A stretch of DNA of 64,000 nt from Quadrisphaera sp. DSM 44207 (GTDB taxonomy: Bacteria > Actinomycetota > Actinomycetes > Actinomycetales > Quadrisphaeraceae), in the NCBI RefSeq assembly GCF_900101335.1, contig NZ_FNKA01000004.1, positions 179,560 to 243,559 on the forward strand. The letters are read 5' to 3'. Below the pieces are notes generated by a model that worked only from the letters and a program-made list of their open reading frames with translations, searched no databases and was not told the DNA's origin. Position numbers and translations under genes: made by a program. Of this stretch, positions 50,273 through 57,505 are shown piece after piece; positions within the stretch are counted from its first letter, which is position 1, and every line of letters begins with the position of its first letter.

Positions 50273-51667
50273 TCACCAGGCGGGGGGGTCCGCGGGCGCG
50301 AGGTCCGGGTCGTCCGCGCGGTAGGTGCGCACGGGGCCGACGGGCGTGCGCGGGCCCTCGAAGCGGACGGTGACGCGGCCGAGCCCGCTGCCCTGCACCC
50401 ACCCGGCTCCGAGGGCGGCGTGGACGACGTCCTGCCCGGGCCGCCAGGCGGGGCCCGCCGGCGAGGCGTCTGGCGAGGAGTCCTCCCCCGGGGGGTCTCC
50501 TGCGTCGGGGACGGCCGCGTCGAGGACGGCCGCGCCGACGGCGTCCGGCAGGCCCTCGCCGTCCGCGCCGCGCGGGGCCGGCCGCGAGGGCTCGGGGCGG
50601 GGGAGGAGGTCGGCGAGGAGGTCCTGCTGCACGTGCTCGGTCAGGCCCGCGACGCCCACGCCGAGCAGGCGGACGCCGTCGGCGACGTCGACGCCCGCGA
50701 GCAGGGCGAGGGCCGTGGCGGTCACCTCGCGCGCGTCGTCCGTCGGCTGCGCGAGCGTCGCGGAGCGGCCGAGGGTCGTGAAGTCGTAGCGGCGCACCTT
50801 GATCGTCACGGTGCGCCCGCACACGCCGGCGGCGCGCAGGCGGTCCGTGACGCGGCCGGCCAGGCGCCGCACCTGGTCGGCCAGGAGCCGCCGGTCGGTC
50901 AGGTCGGTGGCGAAGGTCTCCTCCGCCGAGACCGACTTCGCGTCGCGCTCGGCGACGACGGGCCGGGCGTCCGCGCCGCGCGCGTAGGCGTGCAGGGCAG
51001 CGCCGTTGGCGCGGCCGAGGAGCCCGACGACCTCCCGCTCGTCGGCGGCCGCCAGGTCGCCGACCGTGCGGACGCCGAGCCCGGCCAGCCGGGCCCCGGT
51101 CACCGCTCCCACGCCCGGCAGCCGCCGCACGGGCAGCGGGGCGAGCAGCGCGGCCTCCGCGCCGGGCTCGACCACGGTCAGGCCGTCGGGCTTGCGCAGG
51201 TCCGACCCGATCTTGGCGACGAGCTTGGAGGTGCCCACGCCGACCGACGCGGTCAGGCCCGTCGCGGCGCGCAACTGGGCGCGGAAGCGCTCGGCCAGCG
51301 CCGTGGCCGCCGCGGCGTCGAGGTCGGGGTGCGCGGGGGTCAGGTCGACGTAGGCCTCGTCGAGGGAGAGCGGCTCGACCACCGGTGACAGCTCGTGCAG
51401 CAGCGCCATCACCGCACCGGAGGCGGTGCGGTAGGCGGCGAAGCGGGGGGCGAGGTAGGCGGCGTTCGGGCAGCGGCGCCGCGCCTCCCCCGTCGCCATC
51501 GCGGAGCCCACGCCGAACGCCCGCGCCTCGTACGAGGCGGTGGCGACCACGCCGCGCACGCCCGTGCCGCCCACGACGACCGGCTTGCCGCGCAGCGAGG
51601 GCTTGTCGCGCTGCTCGACCGCCGCGTAGAACGCGTCGAGGTCGAGGTGCAGGACGGTGCGCGGCAC
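50273..51667 (-). CDS. dinB: DNA polymerase IV (Y family)
   Basis: A 464-residue translesion polymerase. Catalytic acidic motifs: VLHLDLDAFYAAVEQRDKP and PLSLDEAYVDLT. VVVGGTGVRGVVATASYEARAFGVGSAM is the Y-family finger region; the HhH segment is PVRRLPGVGAVTGARLAGLGVRTVGDLA. The little-finger domain ends near 345. A ~115-residue tail includes a basic-acidic linker and WRPGQDVVHAALGAGWVQGSGLGRVTVRFE, a C-terminal add-on common in actinobacterial DinB. GTG start. Confidence 0.95.
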   Translation of the reverse strand: MPRTVLHLDLDAFYAAVEQRDKPSLRGKPVVVGGTGVRGVVATASYEARAFGVGSAMATGEARRRCPNAAYLAPRFAAYRTASGAVMALLHELSPVVEPLSLDEAYVDLTPAHPDLDAAAATALAERFRAQLRAATGLTASVGVGTSKLVAKIGSDLRKPDGLTVVEPGAEAALLAPLPVRRLPGVGAVTGARLAGLGVRTVGDLAAADEREVVGLLGRANGAALHAYARGADARPVVAERDAKSVSAEETFATDLTDRRLLADQVRRLAGRVTDRLRAAGVCGRTVTIKVRRYDFTTLGRSATLAQPTDDAREVTATALALLAGVDVADGVRLLGVGVAGLTEHVQQDLLADLLPRPEPSRPAPRGADGEGLPDAVGAAVLDAAVPDAGDPPGEDSSPDASPAGPAWRPGQDVVHAALGAGWVQGSGLGRVTVRFEGPRTPVGPVRTYRADDPDLAPADPPAW

Positions 51668-51686
51668 CGCAGCACGGTAGGCGCCC

Positions 51687-52214
51687 TCAGGCCAGAGCGG
51701 GGGCCGGGCAGGGCAGGGCCCGCAGCGCGGCCAGCTCGGCGAGGTAGCGCGGCGACATGGGCACCGCCTCGCCGCGCAGGCGCCACTCGAGCAGGGCGCC
51801 CGGGTCGAAGCGGCGGGAGCAGCGGGCGCAGGACGCCGGCCGCGCCGGGCGGCGGTGGCGGCCGGTGGTGTGCCCGCGCGGGCACGTGCCGAGCCATGCG
51901 GTGGCGGGGCGCGGGGCGGTGGCCGGCAGGCGCGCGACGCCGCTGCAGCCGATGGCCAGCGCCCTCGCGCGCCAGACGGCGTCGTGCCCGTGGTGGGCGC
52001 CGACGAGGGCGTGGGCGATCTCGTGCAGCACGGTGTCGGTGACCTCGGCCTCGCTGTGCAGCGCGGTCAGCACGCGGCTGAGGCCGATCTCGCGCCGCGC
52101 CGGCCGGCACACCCCCGCGCGGGTGCGCGCCCGGTCGAGCACCAGCCGCCACCCGTGCAGCCCGTGCTCGGCCATCAGCCCGCGCGCCAGCTGCTGCGCC
52201 GCCCCGATCTCCAC
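51687..52214 (-). CDS. SprT-like zinc metallopeptidase domain protein
   Basis: A 175-residue SprT-like protein. The metal site is TVLHEIAHALVGAHHGHDAVWRARALAIG (HExxH with a third His downstream). Before it comes the family's strand pattern GWRLVLDRARTRAGVCRPARREIGLSRVL. A C-terminal zinc ribbon is visible (CPRGH, CARC). Related Spartan proteases degrade DNA-crosslinked proteins; placement next to dinB fits DNA damage tolerance, as inference. Confidence 0.9.
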   Translation of the reverse strand: MEIGAAQQLARGLMAEHGLHGWRLVLDRARTRAGVCRPARREIGLSRVLTALHSEAEVTDTVLHEIAHALVGAHHGHDAVWRARALAIGCSGVARLPATAPRPATAWLGTCPRGHTTGRHRRPARPASCARCSRRFDPGALLEWRLRGEAVPMSPRYLAELAALRALPCPAPALA

Positions 52215-52302
52215 CCCAGCGCCTCCCGCTCACCCCGACCGCGGCGGCTCCTCGACCACCGCTGGGACGGGACGCTAGGGGTGGGCACCGACAGCGCGGC
52301 GC

Positions 52303-53802
52303 TCAGCGCGGGGCCGTGGTGGCGAGGTCGACGAGGTCGCGCAGCACCGCGGCCGCGGTCGGGGTGGCGTCGTGGTGCAGCCCCGTGGCCGCGATGCGGC
52401 CCGCGACGTCGGTGTGCAGGACGACGCCGGTCTCCTGCGCGTCCATGCGGGCCAGCGGGTGGTGCTCGGGCAGCGCCGTGGGGCGCACGGACAGCCGCCA
52501 GCCGTCCGCCGGGCCGTCCGCCGGGCCGTCCGCCGCGCCGTCCGCCGGGCCGGCGACGCGCTCGGCGAGGCCGAGCAGGACGACGACCTCGCCGCGCCGG
52601 CGCGTCGCCTGCAGCTGCGCCGGGTCCACGCCGCGGATGCCGGTGACGTCGACGTCGCCGAGCGCGGCGCGGTGGCCGAGCGCCGCGGCGGCGAGCGTGA
52701 CGAGCTTGACCGCGGTGTCCCACCCGTCCACGTCCAGGGAGGGGTCGGCCTCGGCGACGCCGTGCCGCTGGGCCCGGGCCACCGCCTCCTCGACCGCGGC
52801 GCCCTCCTCCACCGCGCGCAGCACCAGCTGGCAGGTGCTGTTCAGCACCGCCTCCACCCGCAGCGCCGAGGCGGAGACCAGCACGCGCCGGGCGAGGTCG
52901 ACCGTCGGCAGGGACGCCCCGACGCACGCGCTGAAGCGCACGGGCGCGCCGTCCGCGCCGTCGCCGCCCACCAGCTCCTCCCAGGCGAGGACGAGCGGGG
53001 CCTTGTTCGCCAGGACGACGCCCAGCCCGCGCCGGCGCGCCTCGAGCGCCGCGGCCAGGCCCGCGCCGCCGTGGACGAGGTCGCCCGGACCGGCCTCCAC
53101 GAGCAGGTCGACGTCCTCCCCGAGCCCGGCGAGCACCTCGGCGACGCCGGCGCCGGGACGACCGGCGCCGGGCAGCCGCGCGGCGGAGGACCCGCGGCCC
53201 TTGAGGTCGAGCAGCGCGGCCGGCGGCAGGCCCCCTGCCGCCACGGCCGCCCCGCCGGAGTCCACCGCGCCGACCACGGTCAGCACCAAGCGGTGCCGCT
53301 CGCGCAGGTCACCGGCGCGCTGGTCGAGCAGGCGCAGCAGCCCTGCGCCCACCGAGCCCAGGCCGGAGACGACCACCCGCCGGTGCACCAGCGGCTCCGG
53401 CGACTGCGGGCGCGGCACGTACACCCGCGCGGTGCGACCGGAGACCAGCGGGACGGCGGCGCGGACGCAGGCACCGGACTCGTACTCGTCGGCGGCCGCC
53501 AGCTGGCCGGCGTCCAGCGCGAGCACCGTGCCCGCCACCCGTGCCGCGGGGTCGGGCGAGGCCAGGAGCACCGCGTGGGTGTCGCTGCCGGACAGGGCCA
53601 CCGCTCGCGGGTCGAGGATGCGGAGCCGCCCCGCCGCATGGCCGGCCACCGCGTCGGGCTCGCCGGGCACCCGGGTGCCGAAGACGGCCTCCTGCACCGC
53701 CGGCGACTGCAGGGTGCCGTAGGAGAAGACGAGCTCGGTGGCCGCGCCGCGAGCACCGGGCGAGGAGTCGGGCGAGGAGTCGGGCGAGGAGTCGGGGGAC
53801 AC
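52303..53802 (-). CDS. Fusion of a gamma-glutamylcyclotransferase-like (AIG2) domain to homoserine dehydrogenase
   Basis: A 499-residue two-domain protein. Residues ~22-130 are AIG2/GGCT-like: YGTL (28-31), then ADEYESGACVRAAVPLVSG, whose Glu (~106 or 108) fits the usual catalytic site, and ARVYVP. Residues ~140-499 are homoserine dehydrogenase: NAD(P) motif VVVSGLGSVGAGLL, VVLANKAPLV, VLNSTCQLVLRAVEEG and a perfect PROSITE-type homoserine dehydrogenase signature in AQRHGVAEADPSLDVDGWD followed by TAVK. Two in-frame repeat tracts are seen: SPDS x3 at the N-terminus and ADGP-type x4 at ~420-435. No C-terminal ACT domain is present. GTG start. Divergent from a LysR gene. Confidence 0.85.
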   Translation of the reverse strand: MSPDSSPDSSPDSSPGARGAATELVFSYGTLQSPAVQEAVFGTRVPGEPDAVAGHAAGRLRILDPRAVALSGSDTHAVLLASPDPAARVAGTVLALDAGQLAAADEYESGACVRAAVPLVSGRTARVYVPRPQSPEPLVHRRVVVSGLGSVGAGLLRLLDQRAGDLRERHRLVLTVVGAVDSGGAAVAAGGLPPAALLDLKGRGSSAARLPGAGRPGAGVAEVLAGLGEDVDLLVEAGPGDLVHGGAGLAAALEARRRGLGVVLANKAPLVLAWEELVGGDGADGAPVRFSACVGASLPTVDLARRVLVSASALRVEAVLNSTCQLVLRAVEEGAAVEEAVARAQRHGVAEADPSLDVDGWDTAVKLVTLAAAALGHRAALGDVDVTGIRGVDPAQLQATRRRGEVVVLLGLAERVAGPADGAADGPADGPADGWRLSVRPTALPEHHPLARMDAQETGVVLHTDVAGRIAATGLHHDATPTAAAVLRDLVDLATTAPR

Positions 53803-53852
53803 GCCAGCACGGTGACGGCCCCGGTGCGTGCAGGTCCATCGAGGATGTGCGG

Positions 53853-54788
53853 ATGGAACCGTCCAGCCCCGGCTTCACGGTCGACGTGCGCCGGCTGCGG
53901 GTGCTGCGCGAGCTGGCCGACCGCGGCACGGTCGTCGCCACGGCCGCCGCCCTGCACCTGACCCCGTCGGCGGTCTCCCAGCAGATCGCCGTCCTGGCCC
54001 GCGAGGCCGGCGTCCCGCTGCTGGCCAGGGCCGGGCGCGGGGTGGTCCTCACCGACGCCGCGCGGATCCTGCTCGCCCACGCCGACGCGATCCACGCCCA
54101 GCTCGAGCGCGCCCGCCACGACCTGCTCGCGCACGCCGACGGCGGGGTCGGGCGGCTCGGCGTCGGCGCCTTCGCCACCGCCATCAGCGGTCTGCTGTGC
54201 CCGGTCCTGGCCGACTGGCGCCGCGAGCGCCCCGGCGTCGACGTGCGCGTCCACGAGGTCGAGGGCGAGGACGCCCTCACCGCGCTGCACCACGGCGAGG
54301 TCGACGCCGCGGTGGTGATGGAGTGGCGGCGGGCGCCGGCGCGCGGCGACGCCCGCTACGCGCGCCGTCCCCTGCTGCGCGACCCCCTGGACCTGCTCCT
54401 GCCCGCCGACCACCCCCTCGCCACCGCCGCGGCCGACGAGCCCGTGGCGCTGTCGGACCTCGCCGAGGAGGTCTGGGTCACCGGCCTGAGCGGTCCGTGC
54501 CAGGACGTCGTGCTCGACGCCTGCACCGCCGCCGGCTTCACCCCGCTCACGCACCACCGCAGCGGGGACTGGACCGCCGTGGGCGCGCTGGTCGCCGCCG
54601 GCCGCGGCCTGGCGCTGGTGCCCCGCCTGGCCGTGACCGCTGCCCCGCCCGGCACGGCGCTGCGCCGCCTGGCGCACCCGCGCCCGACCCGCCCGGTCTC
54701 GCTGGTCACCCGCGCCGGCTCCGAGGGCTCCCCCCTGCTCGCCGCGCTGGTGCAGGCCCTGGTCGAGCGCGCCCGGCGGGTGTCCTGA
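53853..54788 (+). CDS. LysR-family transcriptional regulator
   Basis: A 311-residue regulator. The winged helix-turn-helix is VDVRRLRVLRELADRGTVVATAAALHLTPSAVSQQIAVLAREAGVPLLARAGRGVVLT. The type 2 periplasmic-binding-like effector domain starts GVGRLGVGAFATAISGLL. The ATG follows GAGGATGTGCGG. Only 50 bp separate it from the divergent homoserine dehydrogenase fusion, the classic layout for a LysR regulator and its target. Confidence 0.92.
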   Translation: MEPSSPGFTVDVRRLRVLRELADRGTVVATAAALHLTPSAVSQQIAVLAREAGVPLLARAGRGVVLTDAARILLAHADAIHAQLERARHDLLAHADGGVGRLGVGAFATAISGLLCPVLADWRRERPGVDVRVHEVEGEDALTALHHGEVDAAVVMEWRRAPARGDARYARRPLLRDPLDLLLPADHPLATAAADEPVALSDLAEEVWVTGLSGPCQDVVLDACTAAGFTPLTHHRSGDWTAVGALVAAGRGLALVPRLAVTAAPPGTALRRLAHPRPTRPVSLVTRAGSEGSPLLAALVQALVERARRVS

Positions 54789-54807
54789 CCGCGCGCCGGG
54801 CCGCGGG

Positions 54808-55437
54808 TCAGGTGAGCGGGACGGCGACGCGACCGGCGTGGCAGGGGTGCCTGGCCTCGTCGAGCATCGCGGCGGCCACGGTCGCCCGGGAGACGGTGCG
54901 CGGCAGCAGCCGGCGCGGGACGTCGTCCAGGGCCACGGTGGTGCGCGCGGGGCTGAGCGGTCCGTTGGTCAGGGGGCCGGCGTGGACCACGCTGGCTCCC
55001 AGTGGCAGCAGGAGCGCGTCGGCGCCGGCCTTGTCGGAGACCTCCCCGCCCAGGACGGTGCGCAGCAGCGCCCGGGTGAGGGGACCGGCGGGGCGGGCGG
55101 AGCCCCCGGTGCCGAAGGCGCTGAGCCACACCACGCGGGGCACCGGGCCGCTCGCGCGGGCAGCGGCCAGCGCCCTGGCCCCCGTGGTCAGGATGTCGTC
55201 GGGGCTGCCCTCGACCCGGCCCAGCGCCGAGACCACGGCGTCGGCGCCTGACAGGCCCGGGGTCAGCGACGGTGGGTCGGTGACGTCGGCGGCGACCGGG
55301 TGCAGCCGCGGGGAGGCGGGCAGGTCCAGCCGGTCCGGGTTGCGGGCCAGCGCGACCACGTCGTGGCCGCGGGCGAGGGCCTGGGTGACCAGGTGGCGAC
55401 CGGTGGCTCCGGTGGCGGCGAGGACGGCGATGCGCAC
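54808..55437 (-). CDS. NAD(P)-binding oxidoreductase (NmrA/atypical SDR type)
   Basis: A 209-residue Rossmann-fold protein: MRIAVLAATGATGRHLVTQALARGHDVVALARNPDRL (GxxGxxG), ADVTDPPSLTPGLSGADAVVSALG, RVVWLSAFGTGG. This is the SDR_a5/NmrA-like group that reduces flavins/quinones or only senses NADP. GTG start. It follows the IMPase-like gene on the same strand, 39 bp apart. Confidence 0.9.
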   Translation of the reverse strand: MRIAVLAATGATGRHLVTQALARGHDVVALARNPDRLDLPASPRLHPVAADVTDPPSLTPGLSGADAVVSALGRVEGSPDDILTTGARALAAARASGPVPRVVWLSAFGTGGSARPAGPLTRALLRTVLGGEVSDKAGADALLLPLGASVVHAGPLTNGPLSPARTTVALDDVPRRLLPRTVSRATVAAAMLDEARHPCHAGRVAVPLT

Positions 55438-55476
55438 GAGGGCTCCGTGGAGTGGGGTGGCGGTGGCTCGGGCCGG

Positions 55477-56358
55477 TCAGGCGAGGGGGGACAGGACGTC
55501 GACGGCCTGGGAGTGCAGGGCGGGCGCGGTGGCGAGGAAGTCGCGGCTGCCCAGGCTCCACGCCTTCCCGTGCAGGTCGCTGATGGTGCCGCCGGCCTCG
55601 GTGACCAGCAGGGCGCCGGCGAGCAGGCCGGAGCGCACGGCGCTGTGCTGCCAGAACACGTCCGTGCGACCGGCGGCGACGTCGAGCAGCTGCAGCGTCG
55701 GCGGCACCGAGACCCGCGCCACCCCGCAGGCCGCCATCATCGCGGTCACGGAGCGGCCGATCAGCCGGAAGGTGCCCGCGCTCTCGCGCGGACTGGCCTG
55801 CCCGGTGCCGACCAGGGCCGCGGACAGCTCGGTCTTGCCCGAGGTGCGCAGGACCGCGCCGTCGAGGCGCGCGCCGCCTCCGGCGACGGCCGTGCAGACG
55901 GCTCGGGCCAGCGGCAGGTGGACCACGGCCAGCAGCGGCTGGCCGTCGCGCACCAGGGTGGCGGTCACGGCCCACTCGCCCAGCCCGTGCACGTGGTTGA
56001 TCGCTCCCTCGACCGGGTCGACGACCCACCACTCACCCGCCGGCAGGGCGCCGTCGTCCAGCTCGTCCTCGACCCACCCCGCGCCGGGACGGGCCGCCTG
56101 CAGCCGCGGGCGCAGGACGGCGAGGGAGGCGGCGTCGCCGGCCCGGATGGCGGCGACGACCTCCTCGCGCGTCCTCGGGCGCACCGCGGCGGGAGAGCGC
56201 TCGAGCAGGCGCTCGCCGGCCGCCTCCGCGGCGGCGACGACCTCGGCGAGCAGCGCCTCGTCGACGTCGTGGTCGCCCGCGGCGGCCGAGCGGGCGGTGC
56301 GGGCGGTGCGGGCGGTGCGGGCGTCCGGGGAGGCGGCGCGGGCGTCGGTGGGGGGCAC
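55477..56358 (-). CDS. Inositol monophosphatase-family protein with altered metal-binding motifs
   Basis: A 293-residue protein with the IMPase fold. Motif 1 reads EWWVVDPVEGAINHVHG where active enzymes have WxVDPxDGTxNFxHG, so the second metal-binding Asp is Glu and the Ser/Thr is Ala. The C-terminal motif is VRSGLLAGALLVTEAGGTISDL instead of WDxAAGxLLVxEAGG, losing the Trp-Asp pair that supplies the third metal ligand. The upstream acidic motif is VEDELDDG. It may be a pseudoenzyme or have changed chemistry. The N-terminal ~35 residues are Thr/Ala/Arg-rich repeats; the GTG at 56358 may be too far upstream. Confidence 0.8.
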   Translation of the reverse strand: MPPTDARAASPDARTARTARTARSAAAGDHDVDEALLAEVVAAAEAAGERLLERSPAAVRPRTREEVVAAIRAGDAASLAVLRPRLQAARPGAGWVEDELDDGALPAGEWWVVDPVEGAINHVHGLGEWAVTATLVRDGQPLLAVVHLPLARAVCTAVAGGGARLDGAVLRTSGKTELSAALVGTGQASPRESAGTFRLIGRSVTAMMAACGVARVSVPPTLQLLDVAAGRTDVFWQHSAVRSGLLAGALLVTEAGGTISDLHGKAWSLGSRDFLATAPALHSQAVDVLSPLA

Positions 56359-56389
56359 GGACCCAGCGTCGAGACCCGGGACGCATGAT

Positions 56390-56437
56390 GTCCAGTGCAC
56401 GTTCTGCACTCCTGGAGTGCACCGCGTGCACCTGGAC
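56390..56437 (+). promoter_or_regulatory. Nested palindromes over the start of the second LysR gene
   Basis: The inner palindrome TGCACTCC-T-GGAGTGCA (56405-56421) is perfect. An outer pair, GTCCAGTGCAC (56390-56400) and GTGCACCTGGAC (56426-56437), is an inverted repeat with one inserted base. The GGAG of the inner right arm is also the ribosome site for the GTG at 56426. This is a likely LysR operator or a translational control hairpin. Confidence 0.65.
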
Positions 56438-57394
56438 CTGAACCTGCTGACGACCCTGGACGCGCTGCTCGAGGAGGGCAGCGTCAGCGGCGCGGCCGAC
56501 CGGCTGCACCTGTCGCCACCGGCGATGAGCCGCGCGCTCGGCCGCCTGCGGCGCGCCACCGGCGACGAGGTCCTGGTGCGCACCGGTCGCACGATGACCC
56601 CCACCCCGTGGGCGGTGGCGGTGCGGGCGCAGGTGCACGCCCTGGTCCAGCAGGCGCACGCCGTGCTCTCCCCGGACCGCGACCTCGACCCGGCCTCCCT
56701 GGACCGCACCTTCGCGCTGCGCTGGCACGACGCGGTGACGGCGACCGTGGGCCCGGCGCTGCTCGCCCGGGTGCGCGAGCGGGCGCCGGGGGTGCGGCTG
56801 CGCTTCCTGCCCGAGACCAGCGACGATCCCGACGACCTGCGCCACGGCCGCGTCGACCTGGAGGTCCACGCCGGCTCCGCCGCCGGCGGCGTCCGGTACG
56901 AGACCGTCGCGCACGACCACCTCGTCGTCGTCCTGCGCGCCGGGCACCCCGCTGCGGCGAACGGCGAGCTGTCCCTCGAGCGCTACGCGGCGGCCGAGCA
57001 CGTCACCGTCTCCCGGCGCGGTCGCCTGCGCGACGCCGTGGACGACGCGCTGGAGGCCCGAGGGCTGGCGCGGCGGGTCGTCGCCGCCGCTCCCACCGCC
57101 TCCGCGGCGCTGCACTTCGTCCGCTCCGGCGACCTGATCGCCGCGGTCCCCTCGACCGCCGCGTCCGCGCTGGCCGGCCAGGCCGACCTGCAGCGCCTGC
57201 CGCTGCCGCTGGACCTGCCGCCCGTGCCCCTCGGGATCGCCTGGCACCAGCGCTACGACGGCGACCCCGCCCACGCGTGGCTGCGCGACCTCGTGCGCAC
57301 CGCGCTGCGCGCCGCGTCCTCCGGCCAGGGCCAGGAGCCGCCGGCGGCGGGCGGGTCGGGGCCCTCGGGCGCTGCGCCCGCGCGCCCGCGGTAG
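56426..57394 (+). CDS. LysR-family transcriptional regulator
   Basis: A 322-residue regulator of the NodD/NocR-like branch. The DNA-binding domain is VHLDLNLLTTLDALLEEGSVSGAADRLHLSPPAMSRALGRLRRATGDEVLVRTGRTMTPT. The effector domain includes DLEVHAGSAAGGVRYETVAHDHLVVVLRAGHPAA and FVRSGDLIAAVPSTAAS. Divergent, with 67 bp between starts, from the IMPase-like and NmrA-like genes, which are its probable targets. A Gly/Pro/Ala tail ends the protein. Confidence 0.92.
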   Translation: MHLDLNLLTTLDALLEEGSVSGAADRLHLSPPAMSRALGRLRRATGDEVLVRTGRTMTPTPWAVAVRAQVHALVQQAHAVLSPDRDLDPASLDRTFALRWHDAVTATVGPALLARVRERAPGVRLRFLPETSDDPDDLRHGRVDLEVHAGSAAGGVRYETVAHDHLVVVLRAGHPAAANGELSLERYAAAEHVTVSRRGRLRDAVDDALEARGLARRVVAAAPTASAALHFVRSGDLIAAVPSTAASALAGQADLQRLPLPLDLPPVPLGIAWHQRYDGDPAHAWLRDLVRTALRAASSGQGQEPPAAGGSGPSGAAPARPR

Positions 57395-57452
57395 GCGCGG
57401 CGGCGCCGGGCTGTCGGGACGCGGGTGCAGGATGGCGCGCAGCGCGCGGGGA

Positions 57453-57478
57453 GCACCCGCGCGGCGCCGCGCGGGTGC
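57453..57478. promoter_or_regulatory. Perfect 26-nt palindrome upstream of the ABC transporter gene
   Basis: Arms 57453-57465 and 57466-57478 are perfectly complementary without spacer. It lies 59 bp after the LysR stop and 27 bp before the transporter start. It could be a terminator for LysR or an operator for the transporter. Confidence 0.6.
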
Positions 57479-57505
57479 GGCCGGGCCGTCGGGGAGGAGG
57501 CCGCC

